This document shows, one piece after another, positions 35,131-43,942 of a DNA stretch of 64,000 bases. Source of the DNA: an uncultured Rubrobacteraceae bacterium. Its GTDB lineage: Bacteria > Actinomycetota > Rubrobacteria > Rubrobacterales > Rubrobacteraceae. Where the stretch lies: the NCBI GenBank assembly GCA_902806095.1, contig CADCVF010000059.1, positions 1 through 64,000 of the forward strand. Reading direction: 5' to 3'. Within the stretch, counting starts at the first letter, position 1; each line of letters starts with the position of its first letter. The translations under genes and the position numbers were made by a program. The notes under the pieces were generated by a model. It saw nothing but the letters and a program-made list of their open reading frames with translations, was not told where the DNA came from and searched no databases.

Positions 35131-36510
35131 TTACGTCTGGGACTCCTCTTCGGGCCAGCGGCCTCCGTTGTACCAGTAGGTGCGGATCGCCTCTAGTGGT
35201 CGTCCCTTGGTCTCGGGGGCGAGTACGTAGACGAAGGCCAAAGAGACCAGTGCCAGGGCGAAGAAGATCCCGAAGGTTACCGAGCCGCCTAAAGCGCCCA
35301 GGGCGCCGAGGAACACGACCCCGACGATGAAGTTCGCGAACAGGTCCGCTGTCAGCATGGCCGAACCACCCTGGGTGCGCAGCCGCACCGGGAAGCTCTC
35401 GGAGGCGTAGACCCAGACCAGCGAACCGTAGCCGAAGTTGAAGCCAACGGTGAAGAGCAGGATGCCGAGCAGGGTGAACGTCGCCGGAGAGTTCAGCGCG
35501 TAGGCGAGGACGAGGATGGCGTTCGCGGCCGCCATCGTGCCGATCCCGGTCAGCAGCGTGGGCCGCCTTCCCCACCTGTCCACGACCAGGAAGGCAATGA
35601 TCTCGGCGATTACGCCCGCCACCTGGACGAAGCCGGTCGCGACGATCGCGCCCGTCGGACTCGTGACGCCGACCTCCTGGATGATCGTCGGGCTGTAGTA
35701 GACGATGGCGTTGATACCTGTGATCTGGACCAGGAAGCCAAGGCCGACGACGAAGATGCCGGCCTTGCGGAACCGTCCCTGGAAGAGCTCGGCGAAGCTC
35801 CCCTTCTCCTCGTAGCTAAGGTCGTGTTCGATCCTCCTGACTTCCTCGTCGGGGTCCATGTCGGGTTCGACCCTGCGCAGGAGGTCGGCCGCCTCCTCGC
35901 GTTGGCCGTTCATCAGGAGCCAGCGGGCGGTGTCAGGCAGGCGGAAGATGAGGACCAGCACGATAACGGCCGGGATGGCGGAGAGGGAGAGTATGAGACG
36001 CCAGCTCTCGGTGCCGGAGAGGGCCGCGCCGACGAAGTAGGCTATGGCGATACCCGAGGTGGTTGCTATCTGGAAGGTGACGAGCATCGAGCCCCTGACA
36101 CTGACTGGCGCGGACTCGGCGATGTATGCCGGCGCAACGACAATCGAGATGCCGATGGCGAGACCGAGGAGGAACCTGACGACGGTCAGGAACCACTCGT
36201 TGGGGGCAAGTCCCTGTAGACCGGCGAACGCCGCGTAGCCTAGCGCGACCAGCACGAGGGAGCGCTTGCGTCCTATGGTGTTGGAGATGCGCCCCGCAAA
36301 GAGCGCTCCGAACAACTGCCCGAGCACTACCGCTGAGGTAACCACGGAGGTCATGAAAGTGGTGAGGTCGAAGGCCGGGACGAGGAAGAGGAGCGCGCTC
36401 GCGATAGAGCCAAGGTCGTAGCCGTAGATCAGGCCGATGATCGCGGCCGTGATGGCAATAAGGACGTTGAGCCTCGAAACGCTCCGCCCGCGCGCTGCCC
36501 CTTCTTCCAC
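35131..36510 (-). CDS. MFS sugar transporter
   Basis: About 459 residues from GTG 36510 (AAGAAGG upstream); a longer open frame to 36603 is not conserved. Twelve hydrophobic segments and sugar-porter signatures are present: GRISNTIGRKRSL, VVAPAYIAESAP with VRG, VVDRWGRRP and the terminal VLAPETKGRPLE. It is a proton-coupled or facilitative importer of a sugar or polyol. It is divergent from the HDAC-like gene, with about 97 bases between starts. Confidence 0.92.
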   Translation of the reverse strand: MEEGAARGRSVSRLNVLIAITAAIIGLIYGYDLGSIASALLFLVPAFDLTTFMTSVVTSAVVLGQLFGALFAGRISNTIGRKRSLVLVALGYAAFAGLQGLAPNEWFLTVVRFLLGLAIGISIVVAPAYIAESAPVSVRGSMLVTFQIATTSGIAIAYFVGAALSGTESWRLILSLSAIPAVIVLVLIFRLPDTARWLLMNGQREEAADLLRRVEPDMDPDEEVRRIEHDLSYEEKGSFAELFQGRFRKAGIFVVGLGFLVQITGINAIVYYSPTIIQEVGVTSPTGAIVATGFVQVAGVIAEIIAFLVVDRWGRRPTLLTGIGTMAAANAILVLAYALNSPATFTLLGILLFTVGFNFGYGSLVWVYASESFPVRLRTQGGSAMLTADLFANFIVGVVFLGALGALGGSVTFGIFFALALVSLAFVYVLAPETKGRPLEAIRTYWYNGGRWPEEESQT

Positions 36511-36607
36511 GGTAAACCTTCTTTCCCCAGAGGTCCCATCCGAGATGCTGGCATAGTAGCATAGTGGACGAGAACGAAGGGCCCGACATATTTGTGGAAA
36601 CAAGATC

Positions 36608-37642
36608 GTGACCTGGGGAAGAGTGAAACGCTTGCACGTCTACAGTGACCCGGCCTCACAGCACCACGTCAACGAACTCGCCGGCGTGGAATCCCCTGAG
36701 AGGTTCCCTGCTGCCCTCGCAGGGGTCGATAGAGCGGAGCAAAGCGGCGTACCCGTGGAGTGGCGCCCGTGTAGTCTCGCTGATGAAGATACCCTCGCCG
36801 CTGTCCACGACCCAGCCTACCTCGACCATCTGCGGGAGATGTCTGCGGCGGGAGGAGGCTACCTCAGCCTGGATACCGCGGTCGGCTCGGGTTCGTGGGA
36901 GGCGGCCTCGTTCGCGAGCGGCGCCGCCTGCTCGGCACTCGAGAGCTCCATAGCCGGTGAGACGGCCTTCGCCATCGCCCGTCCTCCGGGCCACCACGCG
37001 GGAGAGGACTACGGGATGGGGTTCTGCCTCACGAACCACGCAGCCGTCGCAGCCGGCCACGCCCTTTCGAGAGGTCTCAACCGGGTCGCCATCCTGGACT
37101 GGGACGTGCACCACGGCAACGGGACCCAGGATATCTTCTACGCTGATGCCAGCGTCCTTTACCTCTCGGTGCATCAGAGCCCCTTCTACCCAGGGACAGG
37201 GGAGGCCGGTGAGGTGGGGGAGGGAGAGGGGATCGGCTTCACGGCGAACGTGCCGCTGCCTGTGGGTTCTGGGGAGGATCTCTATGCGGCGGCTTTCGCC
37301 GGGGTTTTCCTACCCGTGCTGCGGGAGTTCGGGCCAGGGGTGATCCTGGTCTCCGCCGGTTTCGACGCCCATGTAGACGACCTGCTCGGGGGCATGGATC
37401 TCGGGAGCGACTCTTTCGGACGCTTCGCCGCCCTGATCTCAGACCTCTCCAGCGAGCTCGGGGCCACGCCCCCTGCGTTCGTCCTCGAGGGAGGCTACAA
37501 CCTCGACGCCCTCACCGAGAGCGTCGCCGCGACCATGCAAGGGGTCGGGGAGAGAGCTCCCAGCTGGGAGTATTCGGGTGGGGTGAGGCAGGTCGAGAGG
37601 AGCCGCGAGGCCCTGGCGCCGTTCTGGCGGAGCCTCCGCTGA
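36608..37642 (+). CDS. Histone deacetylase-family (acetoin utilization/APAH-like) deacetylase
   Basis: 344 residues. Zinc ligands and catalytic residues are visible: RPPGHHAG (His pair), LDWDVHHGNGTQ (Asp, His), SAGFDAHVDD (Asp), and LEGGYNLDA near the end. The enzyme removes acetyl groups from lysine side chains or polyamines in the cytoplasm. GTG 36608 gives the longest form; GTG 36623 starts closer to the conserved RLHVYSDP. It overlaps no neighbour but is only 4 bases from the phosphoribosyltransferase gene. Confidence 0.9.
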   Translation: MTWGRVKRLHVYSDPASQHHVNELAGVESPERFPAALAGVDRAEQSGVPVEWRPCSLADEDTLAAVHDPAYLDHLREMSAAGGGYLSLDTAVGSGSWEAASFASGAACSALESSIAGETAFAIARPPGHHAGEDYGMGFCLTNHAAVAAGHALSRGLNRVAILDWDVHHGNGTQDIFYADASVLYLSVHQSPFYPGTGEAGEVGEGEGIGFTANVPLPVGSGEDLYAAAFAGVFLPVLREFGPGVILVSAGFDAHVDDLLGGMDLGSDSFGRFAALISDLSSELGATPPAFVLEGGYNLDALTESVAATMQGVGERAPSWEYSGGVRQVERSREALAPFWRSLR

Positions 37643-37646
37643 TGTC

Positions 37647-38324
37647 GTGAGGATCTTCGGCTTTCCTCCGTTCGAGGACCGCAGGGACGCGGGCCGCCGG
37701 CTTGCCGGGAAGCTGGCCCGCTTCGAGGACGAGCGGCCTGTGGTCTTCGCCCTACCGAGAGGAGGCGTGCCTGTGGGGTATGAGATCTCACGCGCCCTCC
37801 ATGCGCCGCTCGACGTGTTCGTCTCGCGCAAGCTCGGGGCGCCAGACCAGCCCGAGTTCGGCATCGGGGCCGTCGCTGCCGGCGGTGTGCGCGTCCTGAA
37901 CGACGACGTAATCAGGCGACTCGGCATCCCCGACGACTACGTAGAGCAAATCACAGCCCGTGAGACCGCGGAGGTAAGGCGGAGGCTGCGCTACTTCAGG
38001 GGCGAGAGGCCCGAGCCGGAAGTCAGCGGGCGGACCGCTATCCTTGTCGACGACGGCCTGGCGACTGGGGTTACTGCCCGCGCCGCCGTGGAAGCCCTGC
38101 GATTGCGGGCACCTAGACGACTGGTCCTCGCCGCGCCCGTGTGCGCCGCCCAGACGGCGAATCGCTTTCTGCCCAGGGTAGACGAGCTCGTCTGCCTGGA
38201 GTCTCCCTCGGACCTCGGGGCCATAGGCTTCTGGTACAAAAACTTCGAGCAGACCTCGGACGAGGAGGTCGTGGAACTGCTCGAGAGAGCCAGGAGCGAG
38301 CGCGGCGCAAGAGGGAGCCCGTAG
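37647..38324 (+). CDS. Phosphoribosyltransferase-domain protein
   Basis: 225 residues. It has the type I PRTase fold with the PRPP loop AILVDDGLATGVTARA and the N-terminal FALPRGGVPVGYEISRAL. This group (predicted phosphoribosyltransferases of about 220 residues) is often of unknown substrate, so a named base cannot be given. It follows the deacetylase by 4 bases and is probably co-transcribed. Confidence 0.85.
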   Translation: MRIFGFPPFEDRRDAGRRLAGKLARFEDERPVVFALPRGGVPVGYEISRALHAPLDVFVSRKLGAPDQPEFGIGAVAAGGVRVLNDDVIRRLGIPDDYVEQITARETAEVRRRLRYFRGERPEPEVSGRTAILVDDGLATGVTARAAVEALRLRAPRRLVLAAPVCAAQTANRFLPRVDELVCLESPSDLGAIGFWYKNFEQTSDEEVVELLERARSERGARGSP

Positions 38325-38414
38325 AACCATCTCGAACCGTAACAACCGGTGGGAGAAGGGCGTCAGGCCGGTACAATTAGGGTAGGATTTCGAGTCTTTG
38401 GAGAGGTGAGAGAG

Positions 38415-39077
38415 ATGTGTGGCAGGTATACGCTTTCTGCTCCGGCCGGCAGGCTGGCCGAGGAGTTCCAATTGGACGAAGGTTCGGTTGACCTTACGCC
38501 GAGCTACAACGTCGCCCCGACGCAGGAGGTTGCTGCGGTTCTGGAGAAGGAAGGGGAGCGGCGTCTCGAGATGCTCAGGTGGGGGCTCATCCCCTCCTGG
38601 GCCGATGACCCCGGGATCGGGGCGCGCATGATCAACGCCCGCAGCGAGACAGCCGCTGAGAAGCCTTCTTTCCGCAGTGCCTTCCGCAGGCGACGGTGCC
38701 TGATCGCGGCGGACGGATTCTACGAGTGGAAGCGCGAGAACGGGGGCAAACAGCCCTACTACTTCCACATGCAAGAAGGCCGTCCCTTCGCCTTCGCCGG
38801 GCTCTGGGAGAGCTGGGACAAGGGCGACGGGACTCTCCGCTCGTGCGCTATTCTGACCACCAGGGCAAATTCCGTGCTCGACGGGATCCACGACAGGATG
38901 CCCGTGATACTGCCTTCTGGCGCTTACGACCTCTGGCTCGATCCCGACGCGGACAGGGAGCAGCTCGCCGACTTGCTTATTCCCTATCCCGGCGACGACC
39001 TCGAGACCTACCCTGTGAGCCGCTTCGTCAACAGTCCGCGCAACAACGACGAGCGCTGCATAGAACCTGCCGCTTGA
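38415..39077 (+). CDS. SRAP (HMCES/YedK) abasic-site DNA-protein crosslink protein
   Basis: About 220 residues from the ATG of MCGRYT, since Cys2 becomes the N-terminal catalytic residue after Met removal; the longer frame is discarded for that reason. Other active-site residues are Asn in MINARSET, Glu in DGFYEWKR and His in GIHDRMP. The protein covalently shields abasic sites in single-stranded DNA. GAGAGGTGAGAG precedes the ATG. Confidence 0.93.
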   Translation: MCGRYTLSAPAGRLAEEFQLDEGSVDLTPSYNVAPTQEVAAVLEKEGERRLEMLRWGLIPSWADDPGIGARMINARSETAAEKPSFRSAFRRRRCLIAADGFYEWKRENGGKQPYYFHMQEGRPFAFAGLWESWDKGDGTLRSCAILTTRANSVLDGIHDRMPVILPSGAYDLWLDPDADREQLADLLIPYPGDDLETYPVSRFVNSPRNNDERCIEPAA

Positions 39078-39363
39078 GCCTCGAGATCAGGGCCGACGTT
39101 AGGGAGGCCCTGGGAGAAAGGGCGCCCGTCGTGGCGCTAGAGTCGACCCTGCACTCCACGAACGGGCGCTCGGCGCGAGCCTCGAAGAGCTGAAGAGGCG
39201 CGGCGTCCGCGGCAAGGACGTGACGCCCTTCCTCCTGGACCGCTTCGCTACAGAGATAGGGGGTGAGAGCCTGAGGGCCAACAGGCTCATTATCGTGGGC
39301 AACGCCAGCCTCGCGGCGCGTATCGCCGGGGCGCTCTCGGCCCTCGGCGACGAACAGTCCTGA
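39074..39363 (+). pseudogene. psuG: Internally deleted pseudouridine-5'-phosphate glycosidase (psuG)
   Basis: The first ~30 codons read [20 protein letters not shown] and then ESTL, the start of PsuG. The frame then shifts into [20 protein letters not shown], followed by [20 protein letters not shown], the C-terminus of PsuG. The middle ~600 bases, including the catalytic core, are missing (290 bp against about 900). It starts within the SRAP stop (TTGA) and ends 4 bases before the kinase gene. Confidence 0.75.
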
Positions 39364-39366
39364 GGC

Positions 39367-40251
39367 GTGCCTACTCCTCGGGTCGTCATAGTCGGAGACC
39401 TGCTCTACGACCTGCTCGCCAGGGTGGACGGGGACGTGACCCTTGGGACCGACACCTTCACCCGGATACAGGCCGTCGCCGGTGGTTCGGGCGCGAACGC
39501 CGCGGCCTGGCTGGCCGCGTCGGGTGTCGAGACCCACTTCGTCGGGAGGGTAGGCGACGACGCCTTCGGCAGCTTCCTGGGAGACGAGATGGAGCGCGCG
39601 GGAGTGCTGGCGCACCTGGCACGAGATCCGTCTCTGGCAACGGGCAAGGTCTTCGTGCTCGTCGACGGTGCCGGGGAGCGGACCATGATCACCGACCGCG
39701 GCGCCGGCGAGGCTCTCAGCCCCGAAGACCTCCCAGGATCACTCTTCGGTGGAGGACACCTGCACCTCTCCGGCTACACCTTCTCCGGTGGTAGCCGCAT
39801 AGAGACCGCGACAGGGGCCCTTCGCCTGGCTCGCGAGTCCGGGATGACCGTCTCGGTCGACCCCTCGTCCGTCCCACTGCTTCGGGACATTGGTACCGAG
39901 CGCTTCCTCGGGTGGACCCGTGGGGCGGATCTGTGCTTCCCGAACCTCGAAGAGGGCGCGTTGCTGGCCGGGACCGAAGACCCTGGGCGTATCGCGGATA
40001 CTTTGCTCGGCTACTACTCCGCCGTCGTCCTGAAGCTCGGTGCGGAGGGAGCCATCTACGCGGACGAAGAAAGAACGCACGTCCCTGCAGCAGCGGCACG
40101 TGTAATTGACTCCACGGGCGCGGGAGACGCCCTCTGCGCGGGTTTTCTAGCAGCCTGGCTAACCGGGGCCCCGGCGGCCGAGGCATTGCGGCGGGGCGTC
40201 GGGCTCGCGGCTCGCGCCATCGAGCGCGTGGGTGGTCGCCCGAAAAGCTGA
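39367..40251 (+). CDS. PfkB-family carbohydrate kinase, PsuK-like by position
   Basis: 294 residues. It has the ribokinase fold with VAGGSGANAAAWLAASG near the N-terminus and the C-terminal ATP/anion-hole signature DSTGAGDALCAGFLAAWL containing the catalytic Asp. The remnant psuG directly upstream suggests this was the pseudouridine kinase of a psuGK pair. It appears intact, so it may now phosphorylate pseudouridine without cleavage, or act on another sugar or nucleoside. Confidence 0.88.
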   Translation: MPTPRVVIVGDLLYDLLARVDGDVTLGTDTFTRIQAVAGGSGANAAAWLAASGVETHFVGRVGDDAFGSFLGDEMERAGVLAHLARDPSLATGKVFVLVDGAGERTMITDRGAGEALSPEDLPGSLFGGGHLHLSGYTFSGGSRIETATGALRLARESGMTVSVDPSSVPLLRDIGTERFLGWTRGADLCFPNLEEGALLAGTEDPGRIADTLLGYYSAVVLKLGAEGAIYADEERTHVPAAAARVIDSTGAGDALCAGFLAAWLTGAPAAEALRRGVGLAARAIERVGGRPKS

Positions 40252-40365
40252 CCCTTATCATACGTTCCCGTGTCCTCGTGCGGTAGGATCTAACCCGCTG
40301 AATCGACAGGAGCATTCTCGTAGTCCAGCGGTAAGGCGTCGCGGATCATGGAGAAGCCTTATCGC

Positions 40366-41199
40366 TCACCGATCTTCGAAGACCGACACCCTGTTCTTGC
40401 CCGTCTTCTTGGACCGGTACATCTCCGCATCCGCCATCGCGATCAGACGATCCAGGCTCTTGGTCTCTTCTGAGAGGGGAACCACTCCCAACGACACTGT
40501 AGTCGGGCGTTCCAGCAAGTTTCCAGGTTCAGGCACGCACTCTCTCTGCACGGCTTCCCTGATGCGCTCGGCGACCTCGCGTGCGCCCCCCACCTCGCCG
40601 TTGACCAGCAACACGAACTCCTCGCCCCCGTAACGCCCGACCAGGTCGTCCGCCCTGGCCGACTCCCGCAGGATTCTTGCCACGCAACGCAGGATCTCGT
40701 CGCCTGCGCCGTGGCCATGGCTGTCGTTGTAGGCCTTGAAGTCGTCCACGTCGAGCAGGACGCAAGCCAGGGGCGTGCCGTTATCCATGGCTTGCTCGAC
40801 CCTGCGCCCCGCGGCCCGCTCGAAGAAAGAGCGGCTGCTGAGTCTGGTCAACTCGTCTACGTCTGCGGAGCGCCTGAGGGGGGAGATCTCTTCGCGCTCC
40901 ACCCGACTCAGGTAGTGCAGCACGGCCGCGGCGGCCGAGATGGCCACGAGCTCCGCGAACTCTTCGGCGGCGTCTGTTAGGGTGCTTGCTCCCCTCAACG
41001 CCGCGGCTATCCCGATGATCTCGGAGACTACGACGATCACGGCAGCGGCAGCCAGCACCCGCATGGCCTGACTGTGGGCGGAGAGGGTGAAGGCTGAAGC
41101 CACCCGCAGCGCCATGGCCACCACGAAGAGCCCGGCGGCGATACTCAGCGAGTCGAAGCCGATCTCCAGTACCCTCGGTGCTGCGAAAAGCTCTCCCAT
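40366..41199 (-). CDS. Membrane-bound GGDEF diguanylate cyclase
   Basis: 277 residues. About three N-terminal membrane segments (residues ~15-100) are followed by a GGDEF domain. The domain contains DELTRLSSRSFFERA, LLDVDDFKAYNDSHGHGAGD and the active-site RYGGEEFVLLV (GGEEF). It makes c-di-GMP from two GTP. No clear inhibitory RxxD site or PAS/GAF input is present, so the membrane part is the likely sensor. Confidence 0.92.
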   Translation of the reverse strand: MGELFAAPRVLEIGFDSLSIAAGLFVVAMALRVASAFTLSAHSQAMRVLAAAAVIVVVSEIIGIAAALRGASTLTDAAEEFAELVAISAAAAVLHYLSRVEREEISPLRRSADVDELTRLSSRSFFERAAGRRVEQAMDNGTPLACVLLDVDDFKAYNDSHGHGAGDEILRCVARILRESARADDLVGRYGGEEFVLLVNGEVGGAREVAERIREAVQRECVPEPGNLLERPTTVSLGVVPLSEETKSLDRLIAMADAEMYRSKKTGKNRVSVFEDR

Positions 41200-41263
41200 A
41201 CGCCTTCATTGTACCGAGACGGGTGTTGCGAGGATCTGAGGATCCCAGTTCCTTGATGCGGCG

Positions 41264-41458
41264 TTACGGGCTACCCAGCAGAAGGTTGGTGAAGAAGCCA
41301 TACGTGTAGGTCGCCTCCTTCGCCGCGACCCTGGCGGCAAGCCTCACGAGGATGGTTGCCAACGTCTCCCCGAGGCGAAACTCGCGGTTGAGAGTCGCCC
41401 GACGAAAAAGGTCGCCGACGAACTCGACCCCGGACCGTGCGAAGGCTGCGAAACGCGG
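41264..41458 (-). pseudogene. C-terminal fragment of a transposase
   Basis: The minus frame reads VEFVGDLFRRATLN and then LGETLATILVRLAARVAAKE, followed by ATYTYGFFTNLLLG and a stop. This resembles the end of IS982/IS4-type transposases, which typically have RIAAK, AYTYAF and NRLLGRP motifs. The catalytic part is missing. It lies under the upstream side of the second VapBC promoter. Confidence 0.4.
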
Positions 41459-41513
41459 CGTTTGGCTTGAAAGAGCGTATAATGACCACAAACGATATAC
41501 GAAAGACATCACT

Positions 41514-41777
41514 ATGGCACGATTCGTGGTCACAATACCGGAGGATTTTCTCGAAGAGGTCGATGCTAGGGCCAAAGCCGAGCACCGGAGCCGGAGCGAG
41601 TTGGTGCGGGAGGCGCTTCGGAGTTATCTGCGTTCGGGGGGAGGCAGGGGAAACATCTCGGATCGGCCCGAGTTCAAGAGGGCGATCCAGTTTCAGGACG
41701 AGATGCGGCGTCGCCACGAAGGGTCGGGATACAGTGGGTCGGAGGCCGTGCGCAAGATGCGCGACAGGATCTATTGA
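41514..41777 (+). CDS. Ribbon-helix-helix antitoxin (second VapB type)
   Basis: About 87 residues from ATG 41514. MARFVVTIPEDFLEEVDARA with RSRSELVREALRSYL forms the RHH domain; the rest is a charged tail. The longer open frame upstream has no homology. A TATAAT box lies near 41477-41482. The stop overlaps the PIN gene by 4 bases. Confidence 0.85.
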   Translation: MARFVVTIPEDFLEEVDARAKAEHRSRSELVREALRSYLRSGGGRGNISDRPEFKRAIQFQDEMRRRHEGSGYSGSEAVRKMRDRIY

Positions 41778-42202
41778 GTTATCTGTTCGAAGCCGCTCTG
41801 CTCGATACCTCCGTCGCGGTCAAGTGGTTTATCCTCGAAGAGGATTCGGAGAAAGCGGCGGACTTGCGTCAGGCTCATGGTCAGGCGGAGCTCCTGCTTC
41901 ACGGGCCGGACATCCTGTTCATGGAGCTAGCGAACGCGCTACGGTACTCGCCCCTGGTATCCGCCGGGGAGATACCGCAAGCCCTCCGGCTGTTCTCGGA
42001 CATGGAGATCATCACCGTCGCGTTCGATATGGACGTTCTGATCTCCTGCGTAACCCTAAGCACAGAGCACGACCTGGCCGTCTACGACGCCTACTTCCTG
42101 GCGCTGGCCCAGTCCCTCGACATGCCCCTCATCACCGCCGACCGGAAGATGATTTCCCGTCTCTCCGCAGAGTCTGGCGCCGTGGACCTCAAGGACCTCT
42201 AG
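41774..42202 (+). CDS. PIN-domain toxin (second VapC type)
   Basis: 142 residues from TTG 41774. PIN residues: Asp in ALLDTSVAVKWF, Glu in LFMELANALR, Asp in LAVYDAYFLALAQ, and Asp in LITADRKMI. Together with the preceding RHH gene it is a complete VapBC module, unrelated in sequence to the one near 11.5 kb. It marks the left edge of the defence-rich stretch. Confidence 0.87.
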   Translation: MSYLFEAALLDTSVAVKWFILEEDSEKAADLRQAHGQAELLLHGPDILFMELANALRYSPLVSAGEIPQALRLFSDMEIITVAFDMDVLISCVTLSTEHDLAVYDAYFLALAQSLDMPLITADRKMISRLSAESGAVDLKDL

Positions 42203-42237
42203 TGAGCCCGCGAGAGGGTACCTTGATCCGATGAAAG

Positions 42238-42372
42238 GGATTGCGCCGCGAGAAGGATGGGCACGACCTGATCTGATGCTGAGCGCAACCCCCAGGTCTC
42301 GACTGGTCGCTGGAGTGGGAGGGAATCTCATAACCGGCCGCAGACAGGCTGCTTACAGGCTTGCATCGAAGG
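42238..42372 (+). pseudogene. Degraded duplicate of the MNT-HEPN junction
   Basis: The bases align with 45544-45680: both contain GATTGCG-CGCGAGAA, GACCTGATCTG, GACTGGTC, the shared AGTGGGAGGGAATCTCATAA, and then ACCGGCCGC, GACAGGC and GCTTAC. It therefore covers the end of the nucleotidyltransferase and the start of the HEPN gene, with both frames broken. It ends where the DUF2283 gene leader begins. Confidence 0.7.
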
Positions 42373-42415
42373 TCACTGTGATGCGTCGGCGGCGCATCGG
42401 CGGAGGAGGTGGCTT

Positions 42416-42697
42416 GTGAAGCTTAGATACGACCCCGAATCCGGTGCCTTCTACGTGCGCGTCAAAGAGGGCGCGATAGAAGAGACCGTGCAGCACGCCG
42501 ATGGCGTCTACCTGGACATCGACGCCGGGGGAGGCGTGATCGGTGCCGAGTTCCTCAGCCTGAAGGAGTTGGCCGAGGCTATTACCGCGGAGGGCGGCAG
42601 GTGGGAGCTGCCCGAGCGTATCGAGGATTCAGACTCCTACGAGACTTCCCGAGCCGAATCGCTCACCAGGATGCGGCCCACCCGTCGTCTGGCCTGA
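42416..42697 (+). CDS. DUF2283-domain small protein
   Basis: 93 residues from GTG 42416 with GGAGGAGG upstream. MKLRYDPESGAFYVRVKEG and ADGVYLDIDAGGGVIGAEFL match DUF2283, a small beta-rich family often found beside toxin-antitoxin genes (DUF4258-type partners). No partner is adjacent. It occupies the place the HEPN gene would have in the duplicated block to its left. Confidence 0.8.
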   Translation: MKLRYDPESGAFYVRVKEGAIEETVQHADGVYLDIDAGGGVIGAEFLSLKELAEAITAEGGRWELPERIEDSDSYETSRAESLTRMRPTRRLA

Positions 42698-42751
42698 TCA
42701 CACACCGTAGTCAGTAACGGTCCGGACGCCTTCACGCTACACTGCCACGAC

Positions 42752-43147
42752 GTGACGGTGCGGGAGTTGGTCTGCGACGCGTGGGGTGCTCACGCTATCG
42801 CACCACTACGTCCAACTTTCAGTTCCCTATCTAGCGGGAGTGGGTCTGCGACGGACCTCATCATCGCCGCGCATCAGGGGCGGCTCCACTTTCAGTTCCC
42901 CTCCGTGCTGGACATGCTGACATGGCTGGAAAACAGCGAGCAGGTAGAAGCTGTGAATGGTAATCCCGGGGACGAAAGCGCCCAGAGCCCGACGGGGGAC
43001 AAGATAGCCGACAAGCTGAAGTTCGAGACGGCAGTTGGTGATCCTGTGTCCCTGCTCGGCGGCGAGATCGCCGAAGTTAGGAAGAAACTGGACGACGAGT
43101 TCAAGTCCTACCTTACCGCGCTCAACAACACATCGGCTGGCAGGTGA
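42752..43147 (+). CDS. Hypothetical protein, possibly a remnant of a type I-D Csc2/Cas7-like gene
   Basis: 131 residues from GTG 42752. The first part looks composite: just upstream the same frame reads SNGPDAFTLHCHDVTVREL, resembling the Cas6 N-terminus at 46072. The last ~40 residues (DPVSLLGGEIAEVRKKLDDE) may correspond to the C-terminal helix of Csc2, which normally precedes csc1. The short length and mixed character suggest a deletion product. The Csc2 link is inference. Confidence 0.35.
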   Translation: MTVRELVCDAWGAHAIAPLRPTFSSLSSGSGSATDLIIAAHQGRLHFQFPSVLDMLTWLENSEQVEAVNGNPGDESAQSPTGDKIADKLKFETAVGDPVSLLGGEIAEVRKKLDDEFKSYLTALNNTSAGR

Positions 43148-43153
43148 GGGACG

Positions 43154-43942
43154 GTGCTTTACGCACGGGCCTTGTTGCTGCGTAACTGCGGGCGGTTCAC
43201 GCACGTCAGTTCCGATTTCGGGTCGCAGTACCGCACGCACACTTTCGCCAGCAGCGAGGCGTTGTACGCCAGCCTGACGCGAGGAGTTACGTGGCGGCAC
43301 GCCAACAGGTTCGTGGACTTGAAGGAGGACGCCAAAAAGTCCGCGAGCGATGATTACTTCTTCTCTGACTATGACGTGAAGGCCAGGCCAGTTTGGTTTA
43401 CGCCGGGCATCTTCGTGGATGAAGACCTTCACCTGCTAGCAAAGCAGCGCGGCGTTGTGGACAGAAACGATTTCAACGTCGTGAATGAAGGATATCCGAG
43501 TACGGGTGGAGGAGGACGACCGTACTTCGTGCCCACTTACGGACGCATCGAAGGCGTCTTGCCCGATCATCGGCTACTCACCTGCGCCTTGTCGCCGCAA
43601 GAGAGCGAGCTGGAAGCGTTCGCTCTTGGACAGACATTCTTGATGGGCAAGAAACGAACGATGTTTCAGGTCACGGACGCCTCTCAGGTTGCGGAGTTGA
43701 TCGAGGCAGAAGGCGATGCTCCTATCGAAGAATGCCAACCCATACAAGTCAGGATGGACGAGATCAGCAATTTCCACGAATACGAGGTACTGGCCGGAAC
43801 CGCCCGCTACTTGCTGGTACGTGGACGTACTCCGGACACATCTTTAGGGACATTGTTTGTCAGCCCCGATGAGACGCTGAGACTCAAGCGTGTTTTGCCT
43901 ACATTCTGGGTGGAAAAAGTCGAACAGATGCTACGTGTCTGA
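43154..43942 (+). CDS. CRISPR-associated Csc1 (type I-D Cas5)-like protein
   Basis: 262 residues. By eye it follows Csc1: an N-terminal strand, then SSDFGSQYRTHTFASSEALY (Csc1 has an aTREiGrLYeTepilhnyAL-type stretch). Next comes WFTPGIFVDE, then PTYGRIEGVLPDHRL and ALGQTFLMGKKRTMF, where Csc1 has PSFGR and wirLGkwmsKae. Cas5-type subunits cap the 5' crRNA handle in Cascade. It overlaps the CARF gene by 8 bases. Cas10d and Cas3 are not in the window, so it cannot act as a full effector here. Confidence 0.55.
   Translation: MLYARALLLRNCGRFTHVSSDFGSQYRTHTFASSEALYASLTRGVTWRHANRFVDLKEDAKKSASDDYFFSDYDVKARPVWFTPGIFVDEDLHLLAKQRGVVDRNDFNVVNEGYPSTGGGGRPYFVPTYGRIEGVLPDHRLLTCALSPQESELEAFALGQTFLMGKKRTMFQVTDASQVAELIEAEGDAPIEECQPIQVRMDEISNFHEYEVLAGTARYLLVRGRTPDTSLGTLFVSPDETLRLKRVLPTFWVEKVEQMLRV

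Noticed and set aside
40311-40372. tRNA-like D-arm (TAGTCCAGCGGTAAGGC)
   Set aside because: No anticodon or T-arm follows with proper pairing, so it is not a tRNA.
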